64,000 nt of DNA from Tethya wilhelma (Eukaryota; Porifera; Demospongiae; Tethyida; Tethyidae), in NCBI GenBank assembly GCA_964030475.1, contig CAXIPT010000004.1:4846291-4910290 (forward strand), in the 5' to 3' direction. The notes beneath the pieces are model-generated. The model was not told where the DNA came from. It did not search any database and was given only the letters and a program-made list of their open reading frames with translations. How positions within the stretch are numbered: position 1 is the stretch's first letter; each line of letters begins with the position of its first letter. This document shows positions 49,571 through 61,429 of this stretch, piece after piece. Both the position numbers and the translations under genes were made by a program.

Positions 49571-50405
49571 ATCATAAGCCCCATCAGATTGAAAGTCAAA
49601 GGTCTACAGGAATTATAATAGGTCATATAATAATAATAATATAGGTCAAATAAACTAGGTTTTGTTGGTCCAAAGATGTAGAAAGTGTAGCAAGAATAAT
49701 ATGGAAAGTTGAAGCTATGGTGCAAGTATGAGGCCTCTAAAAGTAAGGGCTACTGACTTGAACCAAGAGTCCATAATCAGAAGGGGAAAAGAGTGTCGAA
49801 CTGCCGTATGAGCAGTGTATTGACTCTTCGGAAAGTCACGCGCTTGGAATTTATAATTGACCAATGAAATCTTTGCGGATGTGGGTGGGTAATATGCACG
49901 TGAGTTTAGGTTTTCAAAAAAAAAGAACGCAAGATGGAAATTGCTGCTGAAATCGAGGTCACTGAGAGTAGGAGGAGAAAGAGAACACGGAAGACTAGAC
50001 TAGACGAGAATTCTGAGCCAGGAACAGAGCCCAAAAAAAAAAAAACGAACCAAACTTACTCTGACTGTATATAAAACACAAGCGGAGTATTGTACAAGCA
50101 CTTAAGCAAGTTCCTAAAGACGAATTTTTAGCAGCTGTTCTGGAAAGAGTAGACTCTGAGCTACATATATCACATTTTGCTTGCAGGGGTGAGTTTTGGA
50201 GCAAACTGAAGATATCTGACTTGTTGGTTAATGTATGTGCATATCTAAAGGAGTTATACATTAGTACATACAACGAATGTGGAAAGGGCAAGGATAAATT
50301 TATAGAGTTTCAACTACAGTGGTACAAGCAATGCAGGAAAGTAAAGTGGCCTCAGCTAATCAAATCATTGCTGACTGGATGTCATTTCGCAGTAGTTGTT
50401 TTCTG
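49571..50405. other. Unassigned region, possible gene fragment at 49930-50405
   Basis: From ATG at 49934 the frame reads EVTESRRRKRTRKTRLDE, PGTEPKKKKN and stops. A second frame downstream reads VPKDEFLAAVLERVDSELH, EFWSKLKISDLLVNVCAYL and ends at 50405. It may be a decayed gene joined to a transposon; I do not recognise it. Confidence 0.3.
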
Positions 50406-50419
50406 AATGTGCCCCTGAA

Positions 50420-51132
50420 GACACATTAACCCATTACAATTCACAGCCATTGTCGGTTCTTAACTTCGTGACAGACTCACCACATTCTCTTGTCACCATT
50501 GCCTCAAACTGCTTGAATTTCTCAAACACATCTGATTTTTTCTTCAAGCATAGAAATGATATACGAGAAAAATCGTCAATGAACATAATGAAATAGCGAC
50601 TACCTCCAATTGACTCCACCTGCAGTGGTCCGCAGATGTCACTGTGAACTAACTCTAGTATTCTTGTTGATTGTTGATATTTCAAAGATTTAAAGGGCTT
50701 TTGTTGCATTTTGCCTTGTACACATGCTTCACAGAAGGAGAGGTTTGACGATGATGTAGTCTGATGTTAGCAACCATTTCCTTTTCTATCATAGTAATAA
50801 GCTGTTTTCCATTTAGGTGGCCTAAACGTTGATGCCACAGATCAGCTTCAGAGACGTCTTCCATAACAACTCTCACCAAACTTCACCTCTCATTGCAGGT
50901 GATACAGCTTTCCTACTAGAATGCCCATTCCGTACAGTATTCCATTCCTGCTTCTTATCCAGCATTTTGATTGACTGAATCTGACATTGTTTCCTATCTT
51001 GGTTGCTGCCCGTACCGAAAAGAGATTGCAGGTCAACTTTGGAACATGAAGTACGTCGCGCGTTACAGCTATCTTGCTCTCACTTGACTCAAACTCCCAA
51101 CCGTGAAGTTGAAAGTCTAGAGCACTAGGCAC
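50420..51132 (-). mobile_element. Ty1/copia-type retrotransposon pol fragment
   Basis: Three frames in pol order on the minus strand. First is a post-protease segment (DVLHVPKLTCNLFSV, 51132-50890). Next is the GAG-pre-integrase zinc-finger region (DLWHQRLGHLNGKQL, then CEACVQGKM). Last is the integrase core start (ELVHSDICGPL, FIMFIDDFSR, LRTDNGCEL, with two of the catalytic acidic residues). Frame changes join them and no reverse transcriptase or LTR is visible, so this is a 5'- and 3'-truncated, inactive copy. Confidence 0.85.
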
Positions 51133-51339
51133 TGCCGCTTATACACACACATACTGTAGATCGGAAAATTTTCGCCGCTAAAATTTTTTCAACGACCATG
51201 CATTACTCAGAAAAATTATTATAGACTGAAAAATTTATTTCATGTGGCGATCTTTAGTGAACCATCTGTGTAGCTATCTCAGCTCGCATTTCATCTAACT
51301 TCATCCCAGTTCGATACTTTTCTCTCTCTGTTTGCCACC

Positions 51340-52643
51340 AGGTTTTGCATTCATTTTTGATGCATTTAGTGCATCCTCAGCATATGCCCCATGGCAGCTG
51401 GAGTGATCAAAAATCCAAACTACTTTGTAGCCTTTCTCTCTTGGATATTCTGATCTGTACACAATACTTCAACTGTTCCATGAACCTCTCTGATGTCCAA
51501 TATCCATCCTTGATTTCTCCATATTCAATGGATGCTGGTGTGTGTCGCTTGAGATTTTTAACACCTTTGGCAAATTCTTCCTCTGTTAACTGCAGTTATC
51601 CATCTTGTTCACAAATAAAGTCTGATATCATTATGCCTGCTCCCTTACTTTTAAAAACAAGCATGCAATCATCCTTCTTACTCCATTGGGTTTTTTCAAG
51701 CCTGGAAAGTTGACTCATCGTGAAACAAAACAATAGTTTTTTCAGTGACATCAGTACTTGGACACTCCCAATCTATTGGCAATGCTGATTTAGCCTCAGG
51801 TGTGGGTGCATTCCCTTCATGTAGAAACCCAGTGCAACCATTTTGCAAAGGAACTTTCCACAGTATTCTACATCAGACCGCTCATGACATCAACGTACGA
51901 CCCTTTTTTGGCATGGATAACTTGAAAGCTAAGCTCATGTAGCCATTTTCAAAACTGATCTTCCGAGGGTAGCCAGGTTCAAGCCCATAGTTTGGCAGCA
52001 AACACTCATTTACCCACTTGGTTAAATCGTGCAACTTCAAGTTTTGTTCGCCTTTGACAGCAGCATTCTCTCGTACATACCTTGTGGCTCGCTAGTTCAT
52101 CTCTTCATTGTGCCAGAACACTCCTGTTCTTTGGTATTTGCCTTGCAGGGTATCTGGAAAAGATGCTTCGTTGGCCAAGAAAGTTGCTTGCCACTCTCTT
52201 ATTGTGCGATCACTCCTGTCCAATAGCTTGCCGATTATCACTGCAGCTTCAGTTAGTTGGAAATTTAACTCCTTGACTAACAGACAATGAAGCATAATGA
52301 AGAGTGACATCAAGACAACTCTTTTATCACAATCTTGAGAGTACTTATCAGCGAGATCATCCAAATTTAATGTTTCACGTGTACCAGACACTGATGGGAG
52401 AGAAGAGGTTGCAGGATCGATATCAAGAGAGAGCGATGTGTCGGCAGGATCAAGAGAGACCGATGTACGTACTCTCAGAGAAAAATGGGCACAAGATAGA
52501 AGAAGTAGATTGAAGGTTCGGCATATTTCAATGTTTGATACTTTAGCGATGGTTGTAGGCCATGTTTTTGGGCTCATTAAAAAGAGAGAGAGCAAGTGCC
52601 CAGTTTTTGCAGGCGCATGAACATTTGTATTACATATCGTCAT
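51340..52643 (-). mobile_element. Decayed DDE transposase gene
   Basis: The N-terminal open part (52643-52092) has a helix-turn-helix-like LLDRSDRTIREWQATFLAN. Downstream, through several frameshifts and stops, read WVNECLLPNYGLEPGYPRK, TIVLFHDESTFQA (first catalytic Asp), KGAGIMISDFI and FDHSSCHGAYAEDALNASK (second Asp). The HDEST and FDxSxxH motifs fit a large DDE-superfamily transposase group found in sponges, cnidarians and fungi, whose name I cannot fix. It lies on the same strand as, and just upstream of, the copia fragment. Inactive. Confidence 0.65.
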
Positions 52644-53469
52644 ATAACCTGTACATTATTCATACCTTGTGGTAGACCACAAAACAAGATTGTATAATGT
52701 CTCTATTGACTTAGTCACTACCTTATGGCTTTATTCCACTCATGTCACACTGAAAATGGGTACGCTAATCAGATTGTAATACTCTTTGCATCATCCAACT
52801 TCTTGATCCTGTGTTATGATGTCTTAATCTCTCCCTTGAGGATCAATCGTAGAAATTTAAAGTATGGTAGTACTGCGGTACATAGGAATGGCCGGACGGA
52901 TTGTGTCATTACAAGGATATCATTGGGCTCACTATAATGTGGCATGCTCGTCCCATGCAAATGAAGCAGTGTCCACATCTACAATACCCTGTGTATCATA
53001 GTGGTGGCTAGGGCTCACCCATTCATCAAGAACACCATCAACTTCAATCGCAAGACACATGTGGGGAACTAGTAGGTGTTCGTTATCTAGACAGCAGAAG
53101 TTGAAGGAGAACTCACCTGCCAAATACTAGCCTTGAAAATGGATGGCCCTGAAGAGTTATATCCATACCTGGCCATTGTTGCATCTATTAGTGCTGTAGC
53201 ATAACTTTCCGATCAAGCTGCTACAGGGGAGAGATATATGCAGAGTCTTCTTTAGTTTCTACATACCAATAAAGGTTGCTTTTTCCACTCACTAATCCAC
53301 AAATGATTTGAGAGGAGTAATAGGTTCCTTTATGAAATTAAAGAATCTGTTTGCAAAAGGGACATAAGCAAATATGTGAGTGATTTCCACCAACCATTCG
53401 ATTCCATCAGTCTCATGTCTCTGACTATAATGTGCTCTCCTTTACAGTAGAAAAGTCTAACAATTGGAC
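52644..53469. other. Transposon-derived or non-coding DNA
   Basis: A relic of the GGTAGTACTGGGTA-family end at 52862-52895. The minus-strand frame 53123-52932 (VDTASFAWDEHATL) may continue the KDZ-like element but has no diagnostic motif. Confidence 0.35.
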
Positions 53470-54345
53470 TTTAGTACCCTCGATTACTCTCGGCAAAATT
53501 TTGGGCAGTTGATCTGAATTGTATGGTATGCTTAAGACACTCAACCAGTGTTGATAACTCTTGTGAGGATAGTCGATAGTAGCTTGGCTTCCCAATAAAG
53601 ATTCCACATTCAACATAAACAGATAGATGAGATATATGTTGTTTGAGTCCTACAGCACCTTCCACAGATGAAGTTTGTACAAGAATTGGAGGAATTATAT
53701 ATATGCAAACAACATGGCACAGCTATGGTCACACCTTAGTTGGCAACATGTATATACCTCCTTTGAAATTAATAAGAGGCTAATTCTTAGCTGGGATGTA
53801 GTTGNTGTGCTTCATGCTAAAGAACCTTTGAGGAAATTGATGGCGACATATGCTACCAAACACAGCTGTTTCGTCCAATGCTGCATACCGAACACTGGAG
53901 CGTAAAGCATCACCTGCTAGAAAGTCATGACAACCCTTTTGGATGCACAAAAAGTTATAATGCAATATGGTTAGCAGATGCAGTTCAAGGTACACACTGT
54001 ACACTTATCAACCATGTCTAGGATGCAAGAAGCTGAATCATAACCAGACACAAACTGATCAACAGATTCTTGATCTTCAAAGAAAATACCCGTGAAAAGT
54101 GGTGGTCGAACACTAGTACCAGCTGATCTCTTACGACACAGTCCAAACACTCCATCCATTGATAGTATCCATGTCCCTTCAACCTGAAAGCAATTACTAA
54201 CTTGAAGTATAACATAATAACTAAATAAAGAAATATCTAACCTTCGAGCAAGCAGGGCATACTGTAGTCCTGTCAAGTTCAGGAGATAAGAATTTGAGAG
54301 AATGAAGTTGATGTCTATTGAACCTGGAATCAACAACAAAATTTC
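53470..54345 (-). mobile_element. KDZ-like transposase fragment
   Basis: Minus-strand exon-like frame VEGTWILSMDGVFGLCRKRS, GIFFEDQESVDQFV (54185-53995), then DALRSSVRYAALDETAVFG, SICRHQFPQRFFSMKH (about 53905-53806). The DG-F-GL-RK and CRH-F segments resemble Kyakuja-Dileera-Zisupton transposases. The n at 53805 interrupts it, and 53665-53471 may carry more of the C-terminal part. The assignment is by motif memory only. Confidence 0.5.
53758..53804 (+). repeat. 47-base sequence repeated at 54392-54438 across a contig join
   Basis: CTCCTTTGAAATTAATAAGA to GGGATGTAGTTG occurs before the n at 53805 and again, same orientation, at 54392-54438. The flanks suggest that one contig end truly continues at 54439, so 53806-54391 is misplaced, duplicated or allelic. 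Confidence 0.75.
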
Positions 54346-54438
54346 ATTATACACAATGTGTATTAAATATTCTCTAGTTTTACCGGAACTCCTCCTTTGA
54401 AATTAATAAGAGGCTAATTCTTAGCTGGGATGTAGTTG

Positions 54439-55304
54439 CCAAGTATGCAACCTCTCAATGTCTTCATCAAAATATTGGAGTACCAATTCAAACCCTGCCG
54501 GCAAGTCAAATGCTTCAGCTGCTATGCTATGTATATGATCATCTTGCAAGTTAAAGCTAATGATTTTCTTCTTCTCATCTTAAAGTAATTCCATGATTCT
54601 GTTTGCCAGGGTTTAGATATTAGACTGCATGTGTCCTGACTTAACCGAACAGACTTAAAGTGATGTGAAGTCACACTTGCCATGTCAAGTTTAGCTATGT
54701 GCATAAAGTTTTTGAACTATGAACTCAGATATATAAGGCGCGCACTCTGTAGCTGTGTGTACAGTGTGAAAGAAATCATGGTGTTTATTCAATAAGTCAT
54801 CAATTTGCTGCACCCTGTTTGTAAGTGTATTCCGACATATATTATATATAGGTAGTAAACATTCCTTTCAGGCGAACTTCAGCGGTTGATGTGGCATTAA
54901 TGGTTGTGAAGCTGTTTTCAGCAACCTTTCTTCTTGGAGATCTCATATTTATCAAAAGCACAAGGAACATGATGTAATGACAGCCTGAGATTTGTATTGA
55001 GCTATATATAAATTTGACTCTTTTGTTATACTTGCTTGCTATATTGTTTATCACAGTGGCACCATGGCTCTTATGATGGTGGATAGTATGACTCATTCGG
55101 ATTCAGATGATGATGCAGGTCAATTGACTGAGAACACTATTAAGAACACTATTAGATAACTATTTGACTCAAAGAAAGCCCTAATGAGCTCGAGGAGCTG
55201 TGGGTTGTTTATTATGAGCTTGTGATGGAAGAAAACTAACCTAGGCAGGTAAACCAGCAGTAAGATATTATGTTGTGTTCATACAGTTACATTACAGGTA
55301 CACT
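54439..55304. other. Non-coding DNA with a possible small exon
   Basis: At about 55064-55122 an ATG frame MALMMVDSMTHSDSDDDAG ends at a GTCAAT donor. It is too short to assign. The remainder shows no exon. Confidence 0.35.
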
Positions 55305-55500
55305 TTGTATTCCCAGTATGGTAGTACTGGGTACGTAGGAATGGCACGGATGGCCCATTAGCAGAATGCAAATATTCACGCGAACAACTCTGCAAACGAG
55401 TGCTTGGCACACAAAGGCTTTTTAAGTTACTATTTAGCTCATTATCTTTATGGCCTAAAACTAACGCTAAAGTACCTGTAATTTTCTCCATCTTCTTCTT
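55305..55500. mobile_element. Repeat with CCCAGTATGGTAGTACTGGG end (copy 2)
   Basis: TATTCCCAGTATGGTAGTAC, GTAGGAATGGCACGGATGG and TATTCACGCGAACAACTC match 18674-18770. A TATAGCGGGAAATTTCCG fragment follows at 55527. Confidence 0.65.
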
Positions 55501-56328
55501 ATTCTTCTTCTATCCACCATATACCATATAGCGGGAAATTTCCGTGGGGTGCAAATTTTTGTTATTTTTGGGACTAACCCTTGAGTCACGCAATTTTCCC
55601 TCCTATGATTCTGAGGTCAAAGGCAACGATACTCGCCACGCGCATGCTTAAGCAAGTAAAAGAAAAAGACCATTCTGTAGAGGTGAAAGAGAAGAGTGGT
55701 GAGCCAGAGGAGAGGAAGATAAAGAGGCAGAGTTGGCTAGATAAAGGTCCTACTTGCTCATGGATCACATGATAGGATGTATGACGATGTGAACATGGAA
55801 CTTAAATGACTGTTAGACATTGTGATTTGTCTTCTCATAGTAATGCCATTGGTCAGATGTAGCTATACATATTCATGAAAAGTAGCTTGATAACCCAACA
55901 ATCGAGTTACAAAATTCAGTCGATCTAAATCTGTCACTTAACTTTGAGAAAGAGATCCTGCCGAGCCTATCATGCAATACATTTTCACATGGATGGTGTG
56001 CTTTAATTGGACCCTCAAGCAGATTTAAGACATGAATGATATCCAAATTGAATATATCATTGGGCGTGGTCCTTATTATATAATATAATACTGATAATAA
56101 ATGCAGACAGACATTTGTGCATCCAGAATGACACCCATAATTAAGCTATATTCCAAACAACTACAGGTACATATTTTACGTCTCAGAGGTAAAATATTGT
56201 GTTTGATAACTGATGCACACAACATTGTACGTACTATATTGACAAGTTATTAGTTTTGAGGTGTCAGTTGGGCTAGCATTTTTAATGAAAATTAGTTTGG
56301 CAGATGATCGAATCAAACTTCTCTGCGC
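55501..56328. other. Non-coding DNA
   Basis: The short plus frame 55581-55772 (VKEKDHSVEVKEKSGEPEER) is hydrophilic and has no splice partners. No other exon. Confidence 0.35.
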
Positions 56329-57030
56329 ACTTAAGGCCCGGGTCACCTTGAAAATTATTGAAATTTTGCCTGAATTAAAATTCAGATCTACAGAATATCA
56401 AATAGCTTTTCCTACTTTCTTTGCTATACAACAAATTTTTGGCCTTTTGTTTTCATGTTACCAAAATCTTGTTCCAAAATAATGAATATTCATGTAAATA
56501 ATGATCGGTCAAAGAAACACCCTAAACTATGAATAATTAATTAGGCAGAAACCTTAGAAGGTTGCTATGGTAACCAAACTTTTTCAGGAGATCACTATTA
56601 CATGAACCTCTATAATCTCGATTGGGGTTATCGCTGATCGTATTGTTGATAAGATATAGCCGAGAAGGAGAGAACGGCCGGTGTGCATTATATGGAAAAA
56701 GCTGCATATCTTTCATCCAGATCAGTATTTCTGAACCCCAATTAAGATTTAGGCATATATTGATGAAAAAAATATTTGTACAAAAAATGGTTACCATAGC
56801 AACAGGGGAACATTTCCGCCTAATTAATTATTCATTTTTTGCTGATTCAGCAAATATGAAACAGTCACATGACCAACTTTTGACTTAAGGATGTTTGAAA
56901 TATCCCGAGGAATCTATACCTACGTTTCCATGGTTACTAATTAGTTAGTTTAAAGTTATGACCTTTCCGAATATTGATGAGATTATTTTACTATACATTA
57001 TAAGGTATACTGTTGACCCAGGCCTTAAGT
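56329..57030. mobile_element. 700-base TIR element, ACTTAAGGCC ends
   Basis: ACTTAAGGCCCGGGTCACCT at the left and TTGACCCAGGCCTTAAGT at the right. The interior (GAATTAAAATTCAGAT, GCTATGGTAACCAAACT, GGTTACCATAGC) includes a second pair of inverted words. It matches 27022-28624 without that copy's insertions. No transposase. Confidence 0.8.
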
Positions 57031-57262
57031 ACACAGAGTTATGTTTAAAATCAGGGACTAAGGGGTAACTATATATATATATATATATATGTTGCAGAAA
57101 CTATGGCCACAAGTTGTCATGTATAACATTGTGACAAAGATGGCTGTACCATGTGTGCATGACTAATCAAATAATACACAGTATCTTACCAATTTAATTA
57201 ATTCACACTGGGACTGCGTTCCCTCCATGATTTTGTATTTACAACACACCATGTAACATCAG

Positions 57263-57501
57263 AGGTGTTGGTAAGAACTCGCACACTCTGTCATGATGGA
57301 CGCTTCCAAGACTCTTATGGCTATGTATTGAGAGGAATAGATCCTAAGAAGGCAGTTATTCCGGATCAAACCAGATGTAATTTCTCCGCACTTGGCAAAA
57401 CCAGAGCACTGACTGACTCTAAGCTTAAACACCTTGAGCAGCAGTATCGAGATTTCGTACAGCCAGACCGCCACCCATCTTTTCTTCAGAGTACCCATTG
57501 A
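57263..57501 (+). CDS. Terminal coding exon, family unknown
   Basis: After an ACATCAG acceptor the frame reads VLVRTRTLCHDGRFQDSYGY, VLRGIDPKKAVIPDQTRC, ALTDSKLKHLEQQYRDFVQP and stops at TGA 57499-57501, with AATAAAA-like words downstream. The composition is that of a globular protein. Upstream exons are not identified (a (TA)n tract lies at about 57072-57091). Confidence 0.45.
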
Positions 57502-58130
57502 TTGAATTCTTTTTACTTTCAACTCTTATAGAGATTTTATTAAATATTCAAAACGTTGTATAAAAGATTGTATTGTGTTAATGTATAAAAGAGATAATAG
57601 ATAATTTCTTGTCTTGAGTGGTGAAACCTGTATGGTAAGGGCAGAGCAAGGAACTGAATTTTACTTAATAGCCTTGTCAATTTATCATGCAGTAATGTGA
57701 ATGCAGTAAGGATTTTACTTGATTTCAATGATAAACAATAATCAGACTTGCACCAAAATTTGTCCACAGATTCTAGACACATCATAGAATGAGGTCATGC
57801 AAAAATAGAAATTTTGAAGTGGTGTCCCCAATTCCTGATTCTTACTTGATGCGTTCACATATCCATTCTCTCCTGGTCAAGTGCAGGTTTGCTTGATTTA
57901 CTTGATTTTTGTACAAGAGAGGATTTTTGCTCCATCTTTGAAAATAGTAGGAGTCGAGCATAGACATATGCGTCTTTAAGCTTTATAATGTTGAGAATAT
58001 TGACTCGATTGAGAGTTACCAATTTGGAAGGGATAACTTCCCATTGCAAACAGAAATGTTTTTGCTGAATAGTAAGTTAGGGACTAAGTACTAATATGCA
58101 TCAGTATTATCATAAACTGTGATTACAGTC
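57502..58130. other. Non-coding 3' flank
   Basis: AT-rich, no exon or repeat family recognised. The short minus-strand frames have no motif. Confidence 0.4.
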
Positions 58131-58771
58131 TAGCCTTGTTCCCAGGCTCCTCCTTCGCGAATATTTTCTTCGAAAATAAGGAAGGAGAGAGCCTGGTACC
58201 AGTAGTCACGTGAGTGACGTACTGTTTTATGTAATTCAAGTTAGTTAGCAAGAGAAAGTTTCCTGGGAGCGACCGCGAACAGAACAGAACCAAAGAATGC
58301 TTGAAAAAAACTACCATTTGCTTTTTCAAAGTCATTTCTTGTGTGCCAAGAGTTAAGATGTACTTCCCAAACAGCGTTTGTGATCGTCGCTTTTGTTTTG
58401 TACCTTGGTTTGGACAGACTGAAAGATCGAGACTGGACACAGAACCAAAAATGCTGATTCAGAGAGACTGCCATTTATCTGTTGCTTCTTGGACTATCTT
58501 TGGAGACTACTGGCTGCTTTTTTCTTGTCTATTCCCATCGTCTTCTACGTCTAGCTCTCTCAGAGCTCGTAGATACGCAAAAATTTTTGCCAACATCAAC
58601 TGACTGGAACACGTGCGTGACGCATTTTAGATAAAGCGCGTAATGCTGAGTAGGCTCACGTCTACCAGACGTCTACCCTGTACGTCACTCACGTGACTAC
58701 TGGTACCAGGCTCTCTCCTTCCTTATTTTCGAAGAAAATATTCGCGAAGGAGGAGCCTGGGAACGAGGCTA
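58131..58771. mobile_element. 641-base element, TAGCC(T/C)(T/C)GT family, about 95-base TIRs
   Basis: Arms TAGCCTTGTTCCCAGGCTCC through TACCAGTAGTCACGTGAGTG and complement from about 58678 to 58771, almost perfect. The interior of about 450 bases has short frames on both strands without a transposase motif. It is the largest family member here and could be the parent of the short foldbacks. Confidence 0.8.
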
Positions 58772-58967
58772 ATTACAGTCAGCTGTACATTATTGTCATT
58801 ATTATTACAACCTAAAAAGCTGACGGTCTGCTTATGCAGCACACTGTGACACAGAGACAAAGTTAAGGCATGTCCACTATGCCTTAACTTAACTTGCATT
58901 AGGTGATCATAACTTTGTAATGGTGTTGTTTCCTGAGCTGAAACTTGGAATAATGGTTCATCGCCAT

Positions 58968-59301
58968 CAGAGTTCGAAATAACTTTTTTAGAGTGCAAGG
59001 TCAAAATGTCAGTACAAATCTCATTTGTGCGGTCATTTTACTAAAGCGCACGGCCATTTGAGCTGACCACATTTACAGTACTAGTGTTTACAGAGAGACA
59101 CAGGGGTATGGCCTGCCTCTACTTACTACAAGTGGTTGTTACAAGCCATGAACCACAATGTGAATTTTAGTGATGACCATAATTACTTTAATGGGCTAGT
59201 TTTTTGTCTGGACAAAGTGTCCGTGCATAAGCTGTTTTGAGAGGTCAATTTGATTAAATGCACGGAAAATGACCGATGACCGACTGTTATTTCGAGCTCT
59301 G
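58968..59301. mobile_element. MITE, CAGAGTTCGAAATAA family (copy 2)
   Basis: Ends CAGAGTTCGAAATAAC and GTTATTTCGAGCTCTG are inverted repeats of about 16 bases. The interior matches 40600-40879. About 330 bases. Confidence 0.8.
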
Positions 59302-59794
59302 ACCATGGTTATAGTTTCTTACAGGATCACGTGATTATAAGGTGGGCAAAAATGGGATGGTAAAGTTGTAGCCACACCCCCGTTGGTCGAAATATTATTT
59401 CTGAGAAGTTTCTAAAATTGGCCGAGAAATTTTGCAATATCATTCCACACTGGAGATATGCCTTAAAACAGCTGTTTTTCTAATAAAAGCACACCTACAT
59501 ATATATGTAAAAAGTAAATAACTCTTTACATGAAAATTTTTGCACAATTTCCCAAAAACCACTAAATAGCCAAGAATAAATTTTGGGGGTGTGGCTTAAA
59601 AATATCCATCCACATTTTAAAATTAATGATTTTCCAATGTCAGCCCCACCCACTTTGATCACATGATCATGTTTTGCTGAAACTGTAGACTTTGATCATT
59701 ACAAAAAATATTTTCCTAAATTTTCTTGAACTACTATGCTATTCTAAGGAATTATAATAAATCAGAATAAGTTTTTGCTTAACCTGTACCCTGT
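59302..59794. other. Non-coding DNA
   Basis: AT-rich with GTGGGCAAAAATGG and GTGTGGCTTAAAAATA. No exon; probably an old repeat. Confidence 0.35.
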
Positions 59795-60025
59795 CCAAAA
59801 AGTGAGCAAACAAGATAGGAATGGTTGTCAGTTGAGTGAGCTTGGAGTTTATCCCTGTGTCTCAGTTTAGGTTCATATCCCTAGCTCAATGACATATTGG
59901 ACACAGGAATGAACTCCTAGCTCACTCAACTGACAACCATTCCTATCTTGTTTGATCACTTTTTAACGATTTGGCCATTCCCATGTTCTTATTACATTTG
60001 TAATGTTTTTTATACTTGTTTGTTT
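59795..60025. mobile_element. MITE related to AAACAAGTAAAAAA family
   Basis: Inverted arms AAAAGTGAGCAAACAAGATA, then GGAATGGTTGTCAGTTGAGT and complement (59795 to about 59963), followed by CGATTTGGCCATTCCCATG and ACTTGTTTG, as in the right end of 19528-19805. Confidence 0.7.
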
Positions 60026-61384
60026 TATTTTTCTTTAATATTTTAATGAGGTACGTACCCTAGCACTTGTAGGTACTTCACTGTAAATTGTCTAAAGCAG
60101 TGGTAAAGTCCCAACTGTTCGTATTTTGTGACTAATTAGCACAGCTATATTCCAAATAATGCACACTTGTCTGNCACAGTGAGTGGATATCTGTAGGGGG
60201 TTATGTGCCTTTATGGTTTACTTGTGTACCTAATACATATACATGTGTGTCTATTCTCTAATTTAATGCTTGGATGGTACAGTGTACATAAAAATATTTT
60301 GTTCTCCTCCCTTGACTAAGCTTTGAGAGTGCTATCTTTCCCCATAAAATTTGTACATTCCCATTTCACCACTCCCCCATGCTCATTTTCTAAAAAAAGA
60401 AGGGGGTGGGGTGGAAAGTAAACTATTTTATTATTATTATTATTATTATTATTTGCTTTACAACCACAAAATGAACAAAAATAATTGAGATGTACAGTAG
60501 GTGACAAGCAGTGTCTTGGTAGTACATAAGGTGTGGTTGAAGGACTAACACTAATAAAAAGTGCAGCCTGGTCTTATAAGCTTAACATTATTACTTAACT
60601 GTACGGGATGCATGACTGTTTCTTCTTAAATCTAGTTCTTGAGGCAACTGGGCTTGATTTTACTAGGGTCCACGTTACATTTCTGTTTGTTGATCCAGTA
60701 CGAATGTAGAGACCTGGGATGTCCTGATGTACTTGATACTGTACTTCCCTGGCTCTGCTTACGTCAAGCTCACTGCCACTATCTTCACTGCCATTTCCAC
60801 TAGGTTGCTCTTCCTCCTCCTCTTAACTACACGTGTCCAGCCTTCCTCACCATTTTCTTTGTAAACTTTACTCCTGCAATCTCCTCTCTCTTCTCGAAAA
60901 CAACATTATTGCACTCTGATAGCTTGACTTCTTCGTCAGTATCCTCATATCTTGAAGTTCTGTTAGTGGAATCAGATGCATCAGGCTGTAGGGACAGTTT
61001 CTTTATCATCAGTCTCATGAGCATTACGATGGTTTGTCAGCTTGAATGGTTGAAAGATTCTCATCCTTAGGGGCAGTTCCTGAACTTCCAGAAGTTGACC
61101 TCATGTTTTTGTTGTTGTTGTTGTTTCTTTTCTTCCTTTTTTGTTGCCTGGTTGGTGTCTGGCCAGATGAAACAAATTGAGAAGCCTGCATTTGTATGCT
61201 TTGCTGTCCATTGAGCTTGGCCTAAATGTAGACCTTGTTCTTGAAGGTGAAAGCATAAAGATTTTGGTAATCCTGCTTTGCTAAGTTCCACAAATGGGTT
61301 CTCAGAACACAAACACATATGGAGCTTGTTGCAGCCATTTTTTAAATTTTTTATATTGCTTGTTTAAATGTACTCTCTAGTGAT

Positions 61385-61387
<3 letters not shown>
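60026..61387. other. Unassigned region with contig join and (TTA)n
   Basis: The n at 60174 and (TTA)n at 60428-60452. Minus-strand frames 61318-61067 (ENPFVELSKAGLPKSLCF) and 61024-60827 (RYEDTDEEVKLSECNNVVF) look protein-like but break up, probably an old transposon gene or exon remnant. No family recognised. Confidence 0.35.

Positions 61388-61427
<40 letters not shown>
61388..61427. repeat. (CT)n tract acting as polypyrimidine tract
   Basis: 40 bases of CT directly before the TAG acceptor of the CKAP5 exon at 61430. Confidence 0.9.
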
Positions 61428-61428
<1 letters not shown>

Positions 61429-61429
61429 G

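Noticed and set aside
50682..51132. Viral integrase or retrovirus remnant
   Set aside because: The order protease, zinc finger, integrase core with LWHQRLGH and HSDICGPL fits Ty1/copia retrotransposons. No envelope or retroviral features are present.
55581..55772. Small plus-strand gene rich in Lys and Glu
   Set aside because: No splice signals, promoter or family resemblance, and the opposite strand is equally open.
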